DNA from: Siphonodentalium dalli
Lineage: Eukaryota > Mollusca > Scaphopoda > Gadilida > Siphonodentaliidae
DNA length: 64,000 bases
Assembly: GCA_032622095.1 (NCBI GenBank)
Contig: CP136062.1
Coordinates: 160,516,875 to 160,580,874 of the forward strand
Reading direction: 5' to 3'
Made by a program: the position numbers and the translations under genes. The number at the start of each line of letters is the position of its first letter. The stretch's first letter is position 1. Of the stretch, positions 35,430-47,430 are shown one piece after another. Below the pieces are notes generated by a model, which was not told where the DNA came from, did no database searches, and was given only the letters and a program-made list of their open reading frames with translations.

Positions 35430-36449
35430 ATATCAAATCTCTCCCCTGGTGATGAGGGAGGAGTCCGAGAACACATTAATTTTATAGAATCTCTCCCCCG
35501 GAGATGCCTGAGAACACATTAATTCTATAGATTCTCTGTCCTGGTGTCGAGGACGGCGCCTGAGAACACAGTAATTTGATAGAATCTCTCACCTGGTGAT
35601 GAGGTAGGTGTCCGAGAACACAGTAATTTTATAGAATCTCTCCCCTGGAGATGCCAGAGAAGACATTAATTCTATAGATTCTCTGCCCTAGTGTCGAGGA
35701 CGGCGCCAGAGAACACAGTAAATAGAATATCTCCCCTGGTGATGAGGGCGGTGTCAGAGAACACACTAATTTGATAGAATCTCTCCCCTGGTGATGAGGG
35801 AGATGTCAGAGAACACTAATTTTACAGAATCTTCCAAGCAAATATCAAATCTCTCCCCTGGTGATGAGGGAGGAGTCCGAGAACACATTAATTTTATAGA
35901 ATCTCTCCCCTGGTGTCGAGGACGGCGCCAGAGAACAAAGTAATTTGATAGAATCTCTCCCCTGGTGATGAGGTAGGTGTCCGAGAACACAGTAATTTGA
36001 TAGAATCTCTCCCCTGGTGATGAGGGCGGTGTCAGAGAACACAGTAATTTGACAGAATCTCCCCCTGGTGATGGGGGAGGTGTCAGAGAACATGCTAATT
36101 TTACAGAATCTCCCCCTGGTTATTAGGGTGGTGTCAGAGAACACAGTAATTTGATATAATCTCTCCCCTGGTGATTAGGGCGGTGTCAGAACACATTACT
36201 TCAATAGAATCTCCACCAGGCAATGAGAGAGGTGCCAGTTTTTATAGAATTTCTCCCCTGGTGAGGAGGGCGGTGTCAAGAGAACACATTACTTCAATTT
36301 TTATAGAATTTCTACCCTGGTGATGGGGGAGGTGCCAGAGAACATTACTTCAATAGAATCTCCCCCAGGCGATGAGAGAGGTGCCAGTTTTTATAGAATT
36401 TCTCCCATGGTGATGGGGGAGGTACAAGAGAACACAGCTATTTTATTAG
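35430..36449. repeat. Intronic minisatellite, ~52-57-bp units (about 18)
   Basis: A unit of the form AGAATCTCTCCCCTGGTGAT, then GAGGGCGGTGTCAGAGAACA and CAGTAATTTGAT, is repeated head to tail through nearly the whole LSM14 intron between the FDF and FFD exons. Units vary (GTGTCGAGGACGGCGCC, CAGGCGATGAGAGAGG). It reaches to about 12 bp from the FDF-exon donor. Long minus frames over it are by-products of the unit. Confidence 0.92.
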
Positions 36450-36461
36450 GGTTGGCCTTAC

Positions 36462-36644
36462 ATGTGGATATGTTGAGTTTCTTTTTGAATTCCTTCTCTA
36501 ACTCCTCTTTGTCGAACTGAGCATTAGAAGCATCAAAGTCAAACTCCTCGTCAAACTTCAGCGGTGACTCCGACTTGTTCCCTCTGCCACCCCTCGTGTA
36601 TTGTCGGTTCTGTCTGGGACCACCACGCCCTCTATTTGGCATAC
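36462..36644 (-). CDS. LSM14: LSM14 exon: RG segment and FDF box
   Basis: 183-bp exon, symmetric phase 1, with acceptor CGTTCCAG at 36645-36652 and donor ACAT|GTAAGG. It encodes MPNRGRGGPRQNRQYTRGGR, then the FDF box: acidic FDEEFDFDASNAQF followed by the helix-like DKEELEKEF. In the family this box binds the RNA helicase DDX6 and competes with other FDF proteins. The ATG in the exon is internal, not a start. Confidence 0.95.
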
Positions 36645-36884
36645 CTGGAACGGAAAAATATAATCATGTTAGGATATTGTCATAAACACAAATTCTCAAC
36701 TTAATTTCTAATCCTGAGCAGTAGCAGATCCCTAACTAGAGACAGGCCTGTCCCATGCAGGAGTAAGGTATACACCCCATATTGAAAGTCAAATGAAACT
36801 CAATGACACTGTAGCTCAACTTGGAAAGTAGTTAATTTTTTGCTGAGCAATGAAAAGAATGATAAAGAAGAAGGAAAGTAAACT

Positions 36885-37612
36885 AGAGGTCACCCCGAAA
36901 ATCCACATGAAGATTGGTGATGATCGGATGAGGGATGTGGTCTGTTGGGAGCGCCAAAGGATAAAAAATACAATCAAAGGATTAAAATACACGATGGCTG
37001 CCAGCGGCCATGTATGTTTTTTATCGAAAATCGCTAAAATTTGATAGCTCCCATCCAGAGGTGATCCTAAACATGCCTGTTAATTTTCAAAACATTTCTC
37101 CAATAAATGAGGGCTGCAGGGTGTTTGGCATGGATTCAAATTTGAAATCCAAAATGGTGATGACGATCGGATGATGCATGTGGCCTTGTACAGTGTGCCA
37201 AAGGATTTATTCATGTAAAGAGTAAAATCCAAGATGACTGCTGGTGGCCATGTTTTTCATTGAGAAAAAACAAAACGTAAAAATTTGATATCTCTCATCT
37301 GGAGGTGATCCTAAACACGCCTGTAAATTTTCAAAATATTTCTTCACTAAATGCGGGCTGCAGAGTGTGCTGATGGATTCAAATTTGAAATCCAAAATGG
37401 CTGCTGGCGGCCATATTTTATTTTGAATTTCGAAAAAAAATCGATGGATCCCATCTAGAGGTCGCCCCTAAGATCCATATGAAGTTTGGTTATGATCGGA
37501 TGAGGGATACGGCCTGTAGGGTTAGCCAAAGGAAATTGCTGATGGATGGACACACTGACAACGGATGCCAATCCACAGCATTAGCTCAAACTTCAAACTA
37601 AATTTGAGCTAA
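36885..37612 (+). repeat. Tandem block of the 10-11.5-kb family, four units
   Basis: Units near 36993, 37152, 37233 and 37396 share GATGGCTGCCAGCGGCCATG and GGTGATGATCGGATGAGGGA with the block at 10001-11545. The tail reads GATGGATGGACACACTGAC. It fills most of the ~1-kb LSM14 intron between the exons at 38084 and 36644. Confidence 0.7.
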
Positions 37613-37691
37613 AAAGTTAGATGAGAAACTAGTAATTTCTTTATATTGGCATTAGTCCCATCCATAATCTAATTATCTAACTAAAACCCAC

Positions 37692-38084
37692 CCCTCTGAT
37701 TGCCTCTGCCCCTTGAGTATCCGTCCCGGTTGGAACCTTCTGTTTGTTGATGTTCTTGGTTGTATTCGCCACGTTGTTGTTGTTGTTGTGGTGGTGGACC
37801 ACCTCGCCCTCTATAGTAGCCGGATGGCGGAGGTCGCGTTCTCTGCGGTGGAGGATAGTGTTGCTGCCCTTGCTGATTTCCTTGTTGATGCGGTTGTCGA
37901 TTCTGATGCTGATACTGGGGTGGTGGCCTGTTCTGTTGCCGTTCTCGTCGTTCATTGCTCTGGCTGCTGGATTGGGATGGTTTGCTAGACGGTTCATCAG
38001 ACGAGGATGCTGTTGACGTTTGGACACCTTGCTCGAGTGTTGGGGATTTTCTGTTAGAAGCCGGCGGAGTCGCTCCTCGTGATC
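37692..38084 (-). CDS. LSM14: LSM14 exon: SPT/QGVQT motif, Gln/Pro/Arg linker
   Basis: 393-bp exon, symmetric phase 1, with acceptor CTAATTTCAG and donor AGGG|GTGGGT. It starts GSRGATPPASNRKSPTLEQG followed by VQT, continues with a Ser-rich stretch, and then a long Gln/Pro/Arg-rich low-complexity region with RGRGG motifs. Such linkers support self-association in RNA granules. Reading through the donor meets TAG nine bases later. The first 20 or so residues are paralogous to the exon at 46236-46331. Confidence 0.88.
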
Positions 38085-38405
38085 CTGAAATTAGCGACAA
38101 TGAAATACTGTAGAATCATTTTTATTCATGGGAGTTTACACCACAATTATTAGGGCTGCAACAGTCTTGATGCGATGGCAGCTCTCGGCCAATTAGAATG
38201 CCTGTTAATTCAGACCGTCTTGATGCGATGTGAAGCATGATTTTACTATCACGATACACTGCGAATCGTGATGCAATTTTTTGGCAACTGATAGCTATGA
38301 AACTTAAGATTTTTAGTATGTATATTCTCATCAGCGTTCACCTCAGCATATTCATTGAAGTAAATGCGCAATAAACTATAATAGTTAATACAGTCCACAG
38401 ATCTG

Positions 38406-38513
38406 TGAGAGCTTTCCGATGAATGGCAACAAGCCATATTTCCGACTAAATCCTGAAAAGTTACCCAGGATTTTGCTGTGGTTAAGGAGTCGATTATTTA
38501 GGGTATTACTGTA
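38406..38513. repeat. Half copy of the 22896-23097 palindrome
   Basis: GAGAGCTTTCCGATGAATGG through GGGTATTACTGTA corresponds to the right arm of the palindromic MITE. The left arm is missing. Confidence 0.65.
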
Positions 38514-38834
38514 TGTTTTGCACCTAAATAGAATGTCACAATGTCCGTGTCTGGCTTCATAACCAGACTTATATATTACCTCAACATTTATATACTGGTA
38601 GGTACCACATACTAGTATGATTATGAACAACCAGTATTCAACTTAATTGTATTGGGATATTTTTGACTGTGAAATTGGCACTACATGTAAATGTATATAT
38701 AATTCAGCAGATTTTCACAGAATTACGGGCAGGCCTGAGGTAGCAGTACACAATTTCATGGGTTGTAGGGGGGTCTGAAAAATAGAAAAATAAGTATCTG
38801 GGGGGCATAACAGCCAGTGTAGGCTGTGTTAAAT

Positions 38835-39686
38835 CAGGGTTTCCGTTATACCGGCAGGGGGTCCCCTTGACGGCCCCATTCCCCTCGCCAAGTTTTCCCC
38901 GCCTGCCATACCCCAGGACATACTGCACGTCATAAAGGTATAAAGATGTTTAAAACGTCTGAATTTTGTTGGAATAGTACTAAGGAATTTTAAAAGGTGA
39001 ATTTATTTTATATCTTGCGAGTGTACACACTCTAAACGCATTGTAATACTGAAAATTGAAACAGGAAGTGATTGGAACTGACATCGCTAGAAGCTATGCC
39101 TTTGAGGCTGGTTAGTTAGATTGCGGTTAGTACCCAGTTATGTTATGCAAAAGAGCAGTATTTTAATCGTACCTGTCATGTTTTATACCGCAAAATATAC
39201 TGTTCACTTTGTAATAGAGCGAGAGAGAAATGTGGGAGTAGCCGCACCGGGCATCAAGGCATCTTACCACTGCCCACAAAGAATACTCATCGGCCAGATA
39301 TGTAATCAGCCTTCTATATTTACAGTGCAGCTGCTAAAATATATTCCGATTACGTTATGCATACGAAATATCTGCTGGGTCTTCCACAGCGAGTCTTAAC
39401 ATTAACGAGCATGTTTAACTCGGGATCCAAATTACTGGTGTTCTGTACTTTGTAAATTAATTTATATCTAATAAATTTACTAGTTTTAAAGTTACAGGTA
39501 CATGTATAAGGTTTGATAGCTTGGCACTTGGGCAGAAATGGAACAAAACAAACTGCCATTTCTACTCTCACATGATTCTATTGGCCGATATAACGAAAGT
39601 AGTTCAACCAGTGCTAAAACAGGCTACTTTTACCTGGATTTTTCCCCTCGACGGCTACCGGCCCCATTCCCCTACCGGAAACCCTG
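38835..39686. mobile_element. hAT-like element (CAGGGTTTCCG ends, GTTAAAT flanks)
   Basis: CAGGGTTTCCGTTATACCGG at 38835 is mirrored by CTACCGGAAACCCTG ending at 39686. GTTAAAT lies directly outside both ends (38828-38834 and 39687-39693). CAGGG-type termini and a 7-8-bp duplication fit hAT. The interior is AT-rich with no transposase. Between 39700 and 40680 I see only a fragment shared with 28550-28670 and 30190-30360. Confidence 0.72.
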
Positions 39687-40699
39687 GTTAAATGTGTATT
39701 TACTTGTTTGAAGGTCTAATTATTTTACAAAACTGGGAAAGATCTCCAAAAGTGAAAAATTTGGATACGCTATCATACGCAACAGGGTTTTCGTATTCAG
39801 TGGAGGCCAACTCTGTGTTATTGGTTACAGGAAAATAGCCCGATTTCTCTCCCCTGAATTCTGTCATCTGGGCTCGCAAGACATTTTTTTCAAATTGATA
39901 CGATAACTTTTTTTCTCTTTTAAATATTTCTCAGCTCTAACATAGCTCCATCAGGTGGAAGAAGCTTATTTACTGACATTCGCTCTAACAATGGTCTGTT
40001 TTTGGGTTGAAAATGGTCAATTTGAGTCAATAAATGGGTAAAATTAAGTGCTTTGTGTGTGCAAACCAAGGGGCATAATTCAATAAAAAAAATTGTACGA
40101 AGAAGCTAAAGTACAGACAAATGATTACACCTAAAATTTCTGTAGAAATTAAAACAAGCTTGATGGGACCAATGCCAAAGATAATGGCTCAGCATTGATT
40201 TGAAGTACAGTACACCCTCCCAGGTTGGCAAAATTGCTGGAAATCATGTACTGCTACCCGAGAACAAGGTCCTGTCTGTCTCTTTCTGCTTGTTCATCAT
40301 CTTCTCTGCAAAGTTTCTTTATTATCAAATTTCTATAGAAACTTCTTCACATAGATTCTATTTCATTTTTAGTTTAATTTCTCAATGTCCCCAAATTGAC
40401 AGAAGACACATTGCATAATTGAGGTGCCCAATGGGTGTACATCACAATATTCATGTGTTTGTGTTTATCCTGGAGCCATGCATGTAATATGGCTCAAATG
40501 AATGGTGTTGTCACTATGAATTCCCACTATAAAGACTGATTTGGGACAGGTTCCGTATTATTGTGAAATAAATCACTTTGGAATTTTGTTGAGTATGCAT
40601 GGCAATATATGCATAATAATCAACACACAGTTCCTGTATTTTTCAGGAACTTCACTTACATCGAACTCAAAACAAATGATACAGCAATAAGATAAATGA

Positions 40700-40875
40700 T
40701 CAACATTGAGTAGTTTCATCCACGAAAATCCCATGCATAAAAATGTCCCGACTCAGCAATTGGGTGTTCTTTGATCCAATTATGTAATCGTACGATAGCA
40801 CGGGGTCTTCGAGCCTGAGTAGTTTCATCCATGGAATCCCGTGCACAAAAATATCCGCACTCAACAGTCCGCAGG
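40700..40875. repeat. ~110-bp tandem duplication
   Basis: GAGTAGTTTCATCCA and CATGCATAAAAAT/CGTGCACAAAAAT blocks occur twice in order. A GC-rich GCCCACGTG / CGAGGGCTA segment follows at about 40895-40955. The remaining 40960-42340 shows no structure I can name. Confidence 0.45.
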
Positions 40876-42397
40876 CCTGTCCATATGAAAAATTGACGAG
40901 GGCTACAAAATCGCCCACGTGAACCCCAGTGACGAGTGCTAATAGCCCTCGTGATTTATTCATGCTATTTGCTTAGCCAGATATACTCCAAAAGGAACAG
41001 ACCAGACTGGAGAATGTATTTGTATGTTATCAATAAAGTTGTTCAATCTTATTTTGAGTGTTTATGTTTGCCTACCCCTGGGATTGTTACACTGACCAAC
41101 ATCAAATTGATATGTTGGGTTTGATACTACGTTAGGTAAATGTAGGTAACCTAGGTAAGTGTAGTTATGGAAATGGTTATGGTTTAGAAAGCAAACAATG
41201 ACAAATTTGGAGGGTTTGAACATTGATATTATAAATTTAACAGAATGATTGATTGTTCACACTGAAAATTATTTGAAACGAGGGAACTCAGGATCATGTT
41301 AAAACAACATTTCAAAATTATGACATATCTGGGATTATCTGGCAATGTGTTATGCCACCAGCAAAGTTTTATATTCATTCATACTTTCCCGTGGCATGTT
41401 GATCTCAATCGGTCACAGTGGCGTGCACATATTTTACACCACACGCGTTCTATAAAATCCCGCCCGTTTGCGTTAACAATATCATAGCCAATCTGGCCTC
41501 CAGTATTCCATCCTTCGAAAGTTTTTAACTGAACGTGGCAGCCTTTTTGATCAGCCATTATTGCATTATAGTTAATTTGGCTCCCTGAATAGAGTCACAG
41601 CTCAACTATGGACAGAGCCCCAGTTCAAAACATGTGGAAGGTGCAGGCATGTAAAAATAGCAAGCAGATTCAGTTATCAAAGTGCCGACGATGCTGACGT
41701 AATACCGAGTCATGTATGACGAGCACGTGTTGCAGGAAGAGCATGGGGTGTTAAACTCATGACACTGTCTAGAAACATCAAAGAACACAGATGCCGACGA
41801 TGACGTTCGTCCCATTTGACCCGACTGGCTTCAATCAGATTGTCTTAAACCCTGACTTGCCATTTAAAGCACATTGATTTTGAAAGCCGACGCGGGCGAA
41901 ACTGTCGCACGCGTGTAATCGAAAATACGCGGGCTATCGAAATCGCCCGCGTAAAATGACAGGCCTGAGTCCGGCATTCTTTGAAGTTACCGCGACATGT
42001 ATTACGCTGTATATAATGTCGCTATTTGACCCGCTTTTTCACCAGTATTCTGTTTAACCCCCAGACTCCCGTTGCAGCCGGATTTTTTTTACGACATATT
42101 GCTACTGACTTTTGGTACCTGTATGAATCAAACAGATCGTCTGCGAGGGGAATGTGTCCGTGGCACGGACCCGCAGCCGGCCTGGCGGAAACCTTGAGAA
42201 AATGATTTGCTACCAGAATTTGCATACTAGCTATGCAATTTGGTATGAATATTATACAATTTTACAACAATGCTATCTAATCATGTCAATGCGAGGCTAT
42301 TTGCTAATCAAATTTTCAAAAGTAGTTTGCTTCCTGCATATTTAAAAGAATTAATTCGCCTAACAATATTTACCTTGACCTGTAAGATAGTGCATTA

Positions 42398-42944
42398 TCT
42401 CATATATATTTTGAAGACCTCTGTCTGTTTGTATGTTTGTCTGTATGTATGTTTGTCATTTATACAAATCTACGATTCTCGACCGATCGGGACCAAACTT
42501 GGTACGTGTGTGTAGTTTGACCAGGCGGTGGACGTTGTCGTATTGGCGAGCCCGTGCGGCGCCCACTTCGCGCATGCGCAGACGAGATCTCGGAAACGGG
42601 TGGAGCTATCGACTTGATATTTGGTATGTGAATGTGTCTTGCCCCGGATACGAATTTTATCGGGTCGCCGAGCCCGTGCGACGCCAGCTTCGCGCATGCG
42701 CAGACGAGATCTCGGAAACGGGTGGAGCTATCGACTTGAAATTTGGTATGTGAATGTATCTTGCCCCGGATACGAATTTTATCGGGTCGCCGAGCCCGTG
42801 CGACGCCAGCTTCGCGCATGCGCAGACCAGATCTCGGAAACGGGTGGAGCTATCGACTTGAAATTTGAGCTCGGAAACGGGTGGAGCTATCGACTTGAAA
42901 TTTGGTTTTTGAATAGCCCGGACAACGTCGGGCTCATCGGCTAG
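42398..42944 (+). mobile_element. Non-autonomous Helitron with 120-bp tandem core
   Basis: It starts TCTCATATATATTTTGAAGA after an A at 42397 and ends with AGCCCGGACAACGTCGGGCT + TCATCGG + CTAG (42941-42944). About three core units with CTCGGAAACGGGTGGAGCTA and CGCATGCGCAGACGAGAT are inside. The long frames over it on both strands come from the tandem core and are not genes. Confidence 0.8.
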
Positions 42945-43671
42945 TCTATTATATATTTTGAAAGATCTGTGTGTGTATGTGTGTATCTGTCTGTGTGTGT
43001 GTGTGTAATCGATGAACTCAAAAACGACCGACCCGATTTCGATGAAACTGGGTACGTGGGGGTATTATCGGCCGGGGGTTAACATAGGCCTATTGATTTT
43101 CAGATCCGAGGTCAACTTTTCACGTGCCGAGGTCAAATCTGTTTTTACGCCGTTTTGCGCTAGAATATTTCAGTTCGGTGCTCACAAATCGATTCGATAT
43201 AGCGCGAATAATAAATTGCCAGTCATATAATTTGCACGGTTAGAATCTGTGGCGCTTCATCTTTCCAATGATGTATCACACGCCTGTGTACGTTTAAAGT
43301 TTCTACCTTAATTATCGGGAAGAACGCAGGACCATGCTTCGCTCATCGAAAATCATTGCGTAAATATATTACGCCATCAACATATCGTGACGTGATCGCG
43401 TTAACTCTTAACCGGCCGATGTCGCGTTAACTCATCACCGGCCGAGGTATCCGCAAATGACATTGGGCTATATATCTCGGAAACGGGTGGAGCTATCGAC
43501 TTGAAATTTGGTATGTGAATGTATCTTGCCCCGGATACGAATTTTATCGGGTCGCCGAGCCCGTGCGACGCCAGCTTCGCGCATGCGCAGACCAGATCTC
43601 GGAAACGGGTGGAGCAATCGACTTGAAATTTGGTTTTTGAATAGCCCGGACGAAGTCGGGTCACCTTCTAG
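42945..43671 (+). mobile_element. Second Helitron, abutting the first
   Basis: It begins TCTATTATATATTTTGAAAG exactly after the CTAG of the first and ends with GCCCGGACGAAGTCGGG, TCACCTT and CTAG (43668-43671). Its left half differs (GTGTGT microsatellite, GATGAACTCAAAAACGACCG), while the right end carries one 120-bp unit of the shared core. It is a related but distinct subfamily. Confidence 0.75.
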
Positions 43672-45036
43672 TCCTATATATGCGAGCCTCCCTAAAGGGG
43701 GCTCAGATATATAACTTAGAGAATGCATTGGAACAGGATCTTTAATGTTGCACCAATGCAGCTCCCGTCATGAAAAGGTTAACTAGTTAAAGGGATATAA
43801 GGCACTCACAGAGGTTAAATGTGAAAATTCATAAATTTTTATAAAAGCCTGTGAAACAACTATCAATAAGTACAAGCAAAACAGATAAAATTATTTTCAT
43901 TAATAATGAGATTTTACATTTCAAAACCATTGTTATGTATCGAAATTACAGTTAAAATAACTTTACCGATCAAAGTCCAACACAATACAATAGTTAATAA
44001 TAACTTTATGGTAAACATTGGAAAAGGTTAAAGCATTGAAAACTATTCGGAAAATCATATTTCGACTAAAATATTTGAACTTAGTGGTGAATGGTGATGT
44101 ATTTACAGACTTATATTACCTCCCTTTAATCTAAATCAACAAGACAAATTATTATTAGTGTGACAAATCCACAACCAAGTATTAAAATGTGGAGTCTTAT
44201 TAAAGGGACGGTCGGCCTTTGTGGTAGGTTATACTTCGGAAATAACAATTATTAAATTATGATAATTTCCTCAAGAATATACGAATAGCAATAAATGATA
44301 AATGATATGGATACGATATTATTCACAAAATACGCTTTTGTGTCAAAGAAAATGAATGTCGATTATTATGAAAATTGTTTAGTTTCTTGCAAAAAGCACA
44401 GTGAATTGTTTATAAGCAGTCATGATATCGTGTCATTTCCATATTTAGACTCGCGCACATTATACGTCAGATGTAAAACCCCAAATTTGATGCACGTCTA
44501 CAACTTACAATACTATCATAGTAAATTCCTTATTGGTATGTGAGGTAATTACCATAGGTTAAGAGAAAATACTAATTGGGTTGAAAAATATTCATCTCTT
44601 TGCATGAACAATTATATTATGTACATGTTTTCTATCTGATCATTGCCAATCCTGAGTAACATGGATAGCTAGATTTTGATCTGACAACAGGTAGAATGGG
44701 TCGATTATAATAAAATTTGGGTTAATCTGAATGCGATTGTTGATGGTGCCAATAATTTGATCTTCGCCTTGCACAGAGCAATGGAACATTTTCATTGGAC
44801 GATCTGATAGTTCCGAGTGTTTGTCTATAAACAAATGGTTCTGTCATGTTTTTGACGTTTGTTTACATAACGAAGCATACAAACGTGACAATAATATATA
44901 ATATGCAATGTACACAATATTTTTGATTGCTATAAGAACAAAATCTGTCTTATTATATAATATTCTTTCTGTTTATGGCAGTTTTAGCAGATTGACTATT
45001 TTAATAGCTGTACCCACCACCCATATCTTTAAATCA

Positions 45037-45427
45037 TTAACCCTTTACCTAACAAACCGGCCAAATAAAGCTTCAACAGCCTAAAATATCTTCGGTCTGT
45101 CTCAATAGAACCATACAAATATGGATATCATTGGAACCGGCTCTTTGACCAAATTGTGATAGTTACAGTTATGCCCTGTGCCAATGCATTCTCTTATATA
45201 TGCGAGTCGACCATAGGTCGCCTCGCATAAATAAGAGAATGCATTGGCCTAAAATAAATCTTTTTTTTAACACTTTTTACCATATTTTCTTACATTCTTT
45301 AACAATTTTATAATTTTTAATGTGTTAAGCCAATGCATTCTCTTATATATGCGAGGCGACCTATGGTCGACTCGCATATATAAGAGAATGCATTGGCACA
45401 GGGCCGTTCTGTTGGGTAAAGGGTTAA
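45037..45427. mobile_element. piggyBac-like MITE, inverted copy of 19266-19665
   Basis: TTAA at 45037 and 45424 flank CCCTTTACCTAAC / GTTGGGTAAAGGG. The tail segment comes first here (CAACAGCCTAAAATATCTTC), then both hairpins. Between 43783 and 45036 no feature is supported. Confidence 0.8.
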
Positions 45428-46235
45428 GTCAAATGCATGCATGTAAGTGACTGCAGAATACAAAGATAAAATGACTGAACTGGATCATTAGTTAGAGAAA
45501 TTTAGTTGGGGGAAGTACTTTTGGACAATAATTTTTTGTTTCTACAATATTTGGCTCTAATCACCTATCAATATATTAAATGAAAGGAGCAATGACACTG
45601 TAGGAGAGGGAATAATTTGGAAAATGTTATGCATTGCAGTTAATTTGAGGATTAAGAATAAGGAAAGTTAAAAAAGGTAAAGAAAAACATTGAAGAGCTT
45701 GAATTGATGATGAAACAATGAAGATTCATAGGAAGTATTGGATGAATCAGATGAAAAATGTTGGTTGTGTCATGCAAACAGTGAAATCCAAGATGGCTGA
45801 TGGCATGCCATGTTTTTGATAGAAAATCATTCATCTAAAGGTCACCCCAAAGGTACGCTATGAAGTTAGGGATCAATCGGATGGATAATGTTGGTTGTAG
45901 GTATATTGATGTGTCATTTCCCCCACCCCCAAGTCTCTATATACCGGTGTGTAGATGTATCAGTCTCCAGTCTCTCTATATACCGGTATATAGATGTGTC
46001 ATGTTCATTAATTCAAAATTTTATTTGGGACGAAATAAATATTGTTTAAACCAAAATCTGATTATGTTTGTTAAGAGTATGCCCACGTCATTCATCAAAA
46101 CATAGCTTTATTTTGTTACACAACTTTACCAAAAATGTTACATGAACGTGAAAGCAAAGTGTAATGCAGTGGAATAAGCAAAGGTGAATTTATTGCAGTG
46201 CAAAGCTGGTTAGAATGAAACTGAGAAACCGTTAC

Positions 46236-46331
46236 CAGTTTTCTTAGCACCCTGCTGCGGGCCTGTAGTTTGAACACCCTGGTCCACAGTGGGGGAAATT
46301 CGATTAAGTGGGGGTGTTGGTCCTCTAGAAC
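46236..46331 (-). CDS. LSM14: LSM14 cassette-type exon, paralogue of 37692-38084 start
   Basis: 96-bp stretch with acceptor TTGAACAG and donor ACTG|GTAACG, symmetric phase 1. It encodes GSRGPTPPLNRISPTVDQGV and then QTTGPQQGAKKT. The first ~20 residues parallel the start of the exon at 37692-38084 (GSRGATPPASNRKSPTLEQG), so the two arose by exon duplication. Being a multiple of three with the same phases, it could be included, skipped or exchanged without changing frame. Read-through past the donor gives FSVSF and a TAA, which would make a short isoform lacking the FDF, FFD and TFG boxes. Use in mRNA is not shown by sequence alone. Confidence 0.72.
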
Positions 46332-47289
46332 CTGTTCAAATAAAATATATAGCTTTTTAAATTGGATCGTACTCTGCCTTAAGATTAGATGGCTGCTCCG
46401 TGTTGACAGTGATATTGCCTGCGAATTGTGTGATTTGCAAGCTTGAATTTGAGTGATTTCGTTGTTTGCTTTGATATAAAATGATTAAGATACAAGGAGT
46501 ATTCAATAAATTAAATTTCATTCAAGTAATGAAATATTCAAGAAATTGTTAGCCTCATGGCCTTTATGAGTTTAAAGATGGTCTATTTCTTCCTATAAAA
46601 AGGTTTATATAGTTTACTTGGTATCAAATATGAATCTAAGAACCCTGTCTGGAAATGCTTCTATCAATTAATATCGATTTTATTTCATACTTATAATATA
46701 CATAAGGCCAAAACGAAGAATACCTGTGTTTAGGGTAACCCGCCCGCCCCTACTCAAAACCTGCCGCCAAATTCCATTTTATCGTTTTTCAAAAATTTCC
46801 TCCGACTTCATTTCCTTGCAAATATCGTCAATTCACGAAAAACGGAAGTGCTGCCATTGTTGTTGTAGTATATTCGTATTCCCTCGTCATTGTTCGACAA
46901 ACCTCGCCGATTTCTCGAAAGCGGAAACCAGAAAACACGCGATATGTATTAACTAGCAAATCGAAAGTAACCGGATATTTTGCCGATTGAATATGGCGGA
47001 AACACTTCCGTGTGTGGATAGATCCTGCGTTTTAGCTATTAAACTTCACAAATGCGTTCATATGAATCAGAATAGAAACATGGCGCCTGTCAACTATAGC
47101 ACAGACATGTTGTCGTGCGTGAACCGGTACCACACGGATTCTGAACTGACAGAAAAGGACATAGTAATAAAATGTCAGATTAAAAATAATTCTGTACGTC
47201 ACGTTCGCCTTGCCGCATGTATGTGCCATTTCCAATGGAGGAACTCTTGTTAAATTCACCTTCTGAGTCCACAGTCCACCTTGGAAAAT

Positions 47290-47430
47290 TCCAACTGCAC
47301 CCCCCCCCCCCCCCTTGAATCAGAATCAGACCAAATACATATTTTTGCATAATTCCATTTGCACCCCCCCCCCCCTTTGAATCAGATGCAGACCAAATAC
47401 ATGTTTTTGCATAATTCCATTTGCACCTCT
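47290..47430 (+). repeat. ~67-bp tandem pair with C-runs
   Basis: TTGAATCAGA, GACCAAATACAT, TTTTGCATAATTCCA and TTTGCACCCCCC occur twice in order. The C-runs (16 and 12 bases) probably vary between individuals. Confidence 0.6.

Larger units (their letters stand above)
42352..43782. mobile_element. TTAA-type hairpin MITE split by two Helitrons
   Basis: CGCCTAACAATATTTACCTT at 42358 and ATATATGCGAGCCTCC ... GTCATGAAAAGGTTAA at 43674-43782 are the two halves of a repeat that is uninterrupted near 51185-51326. The Helitrons at 42398-42944 and 42945-43671 sit between them. The left TTAA end is not recognisable. Confidence 0.6.

Noticed and set aside
35766-36144. Minus-strand frames with repeated FSDT.LITRGEI peptides
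   Set aside because: They lie within the ~52-57-bp minisatellite; unit length and lack of stops create them, and they sit inside an LSM14 intron.
42433-42944. Long overlapping frames on both strands (e.g. Arg/Ala-rich proteins over 42433-42944, also 6611-7392 and 43401-43728)
   Set aside because: They recur wherever the 120-bp Helitron core is tandem. The frame follows from the repeat unit, and both strands are open at once.
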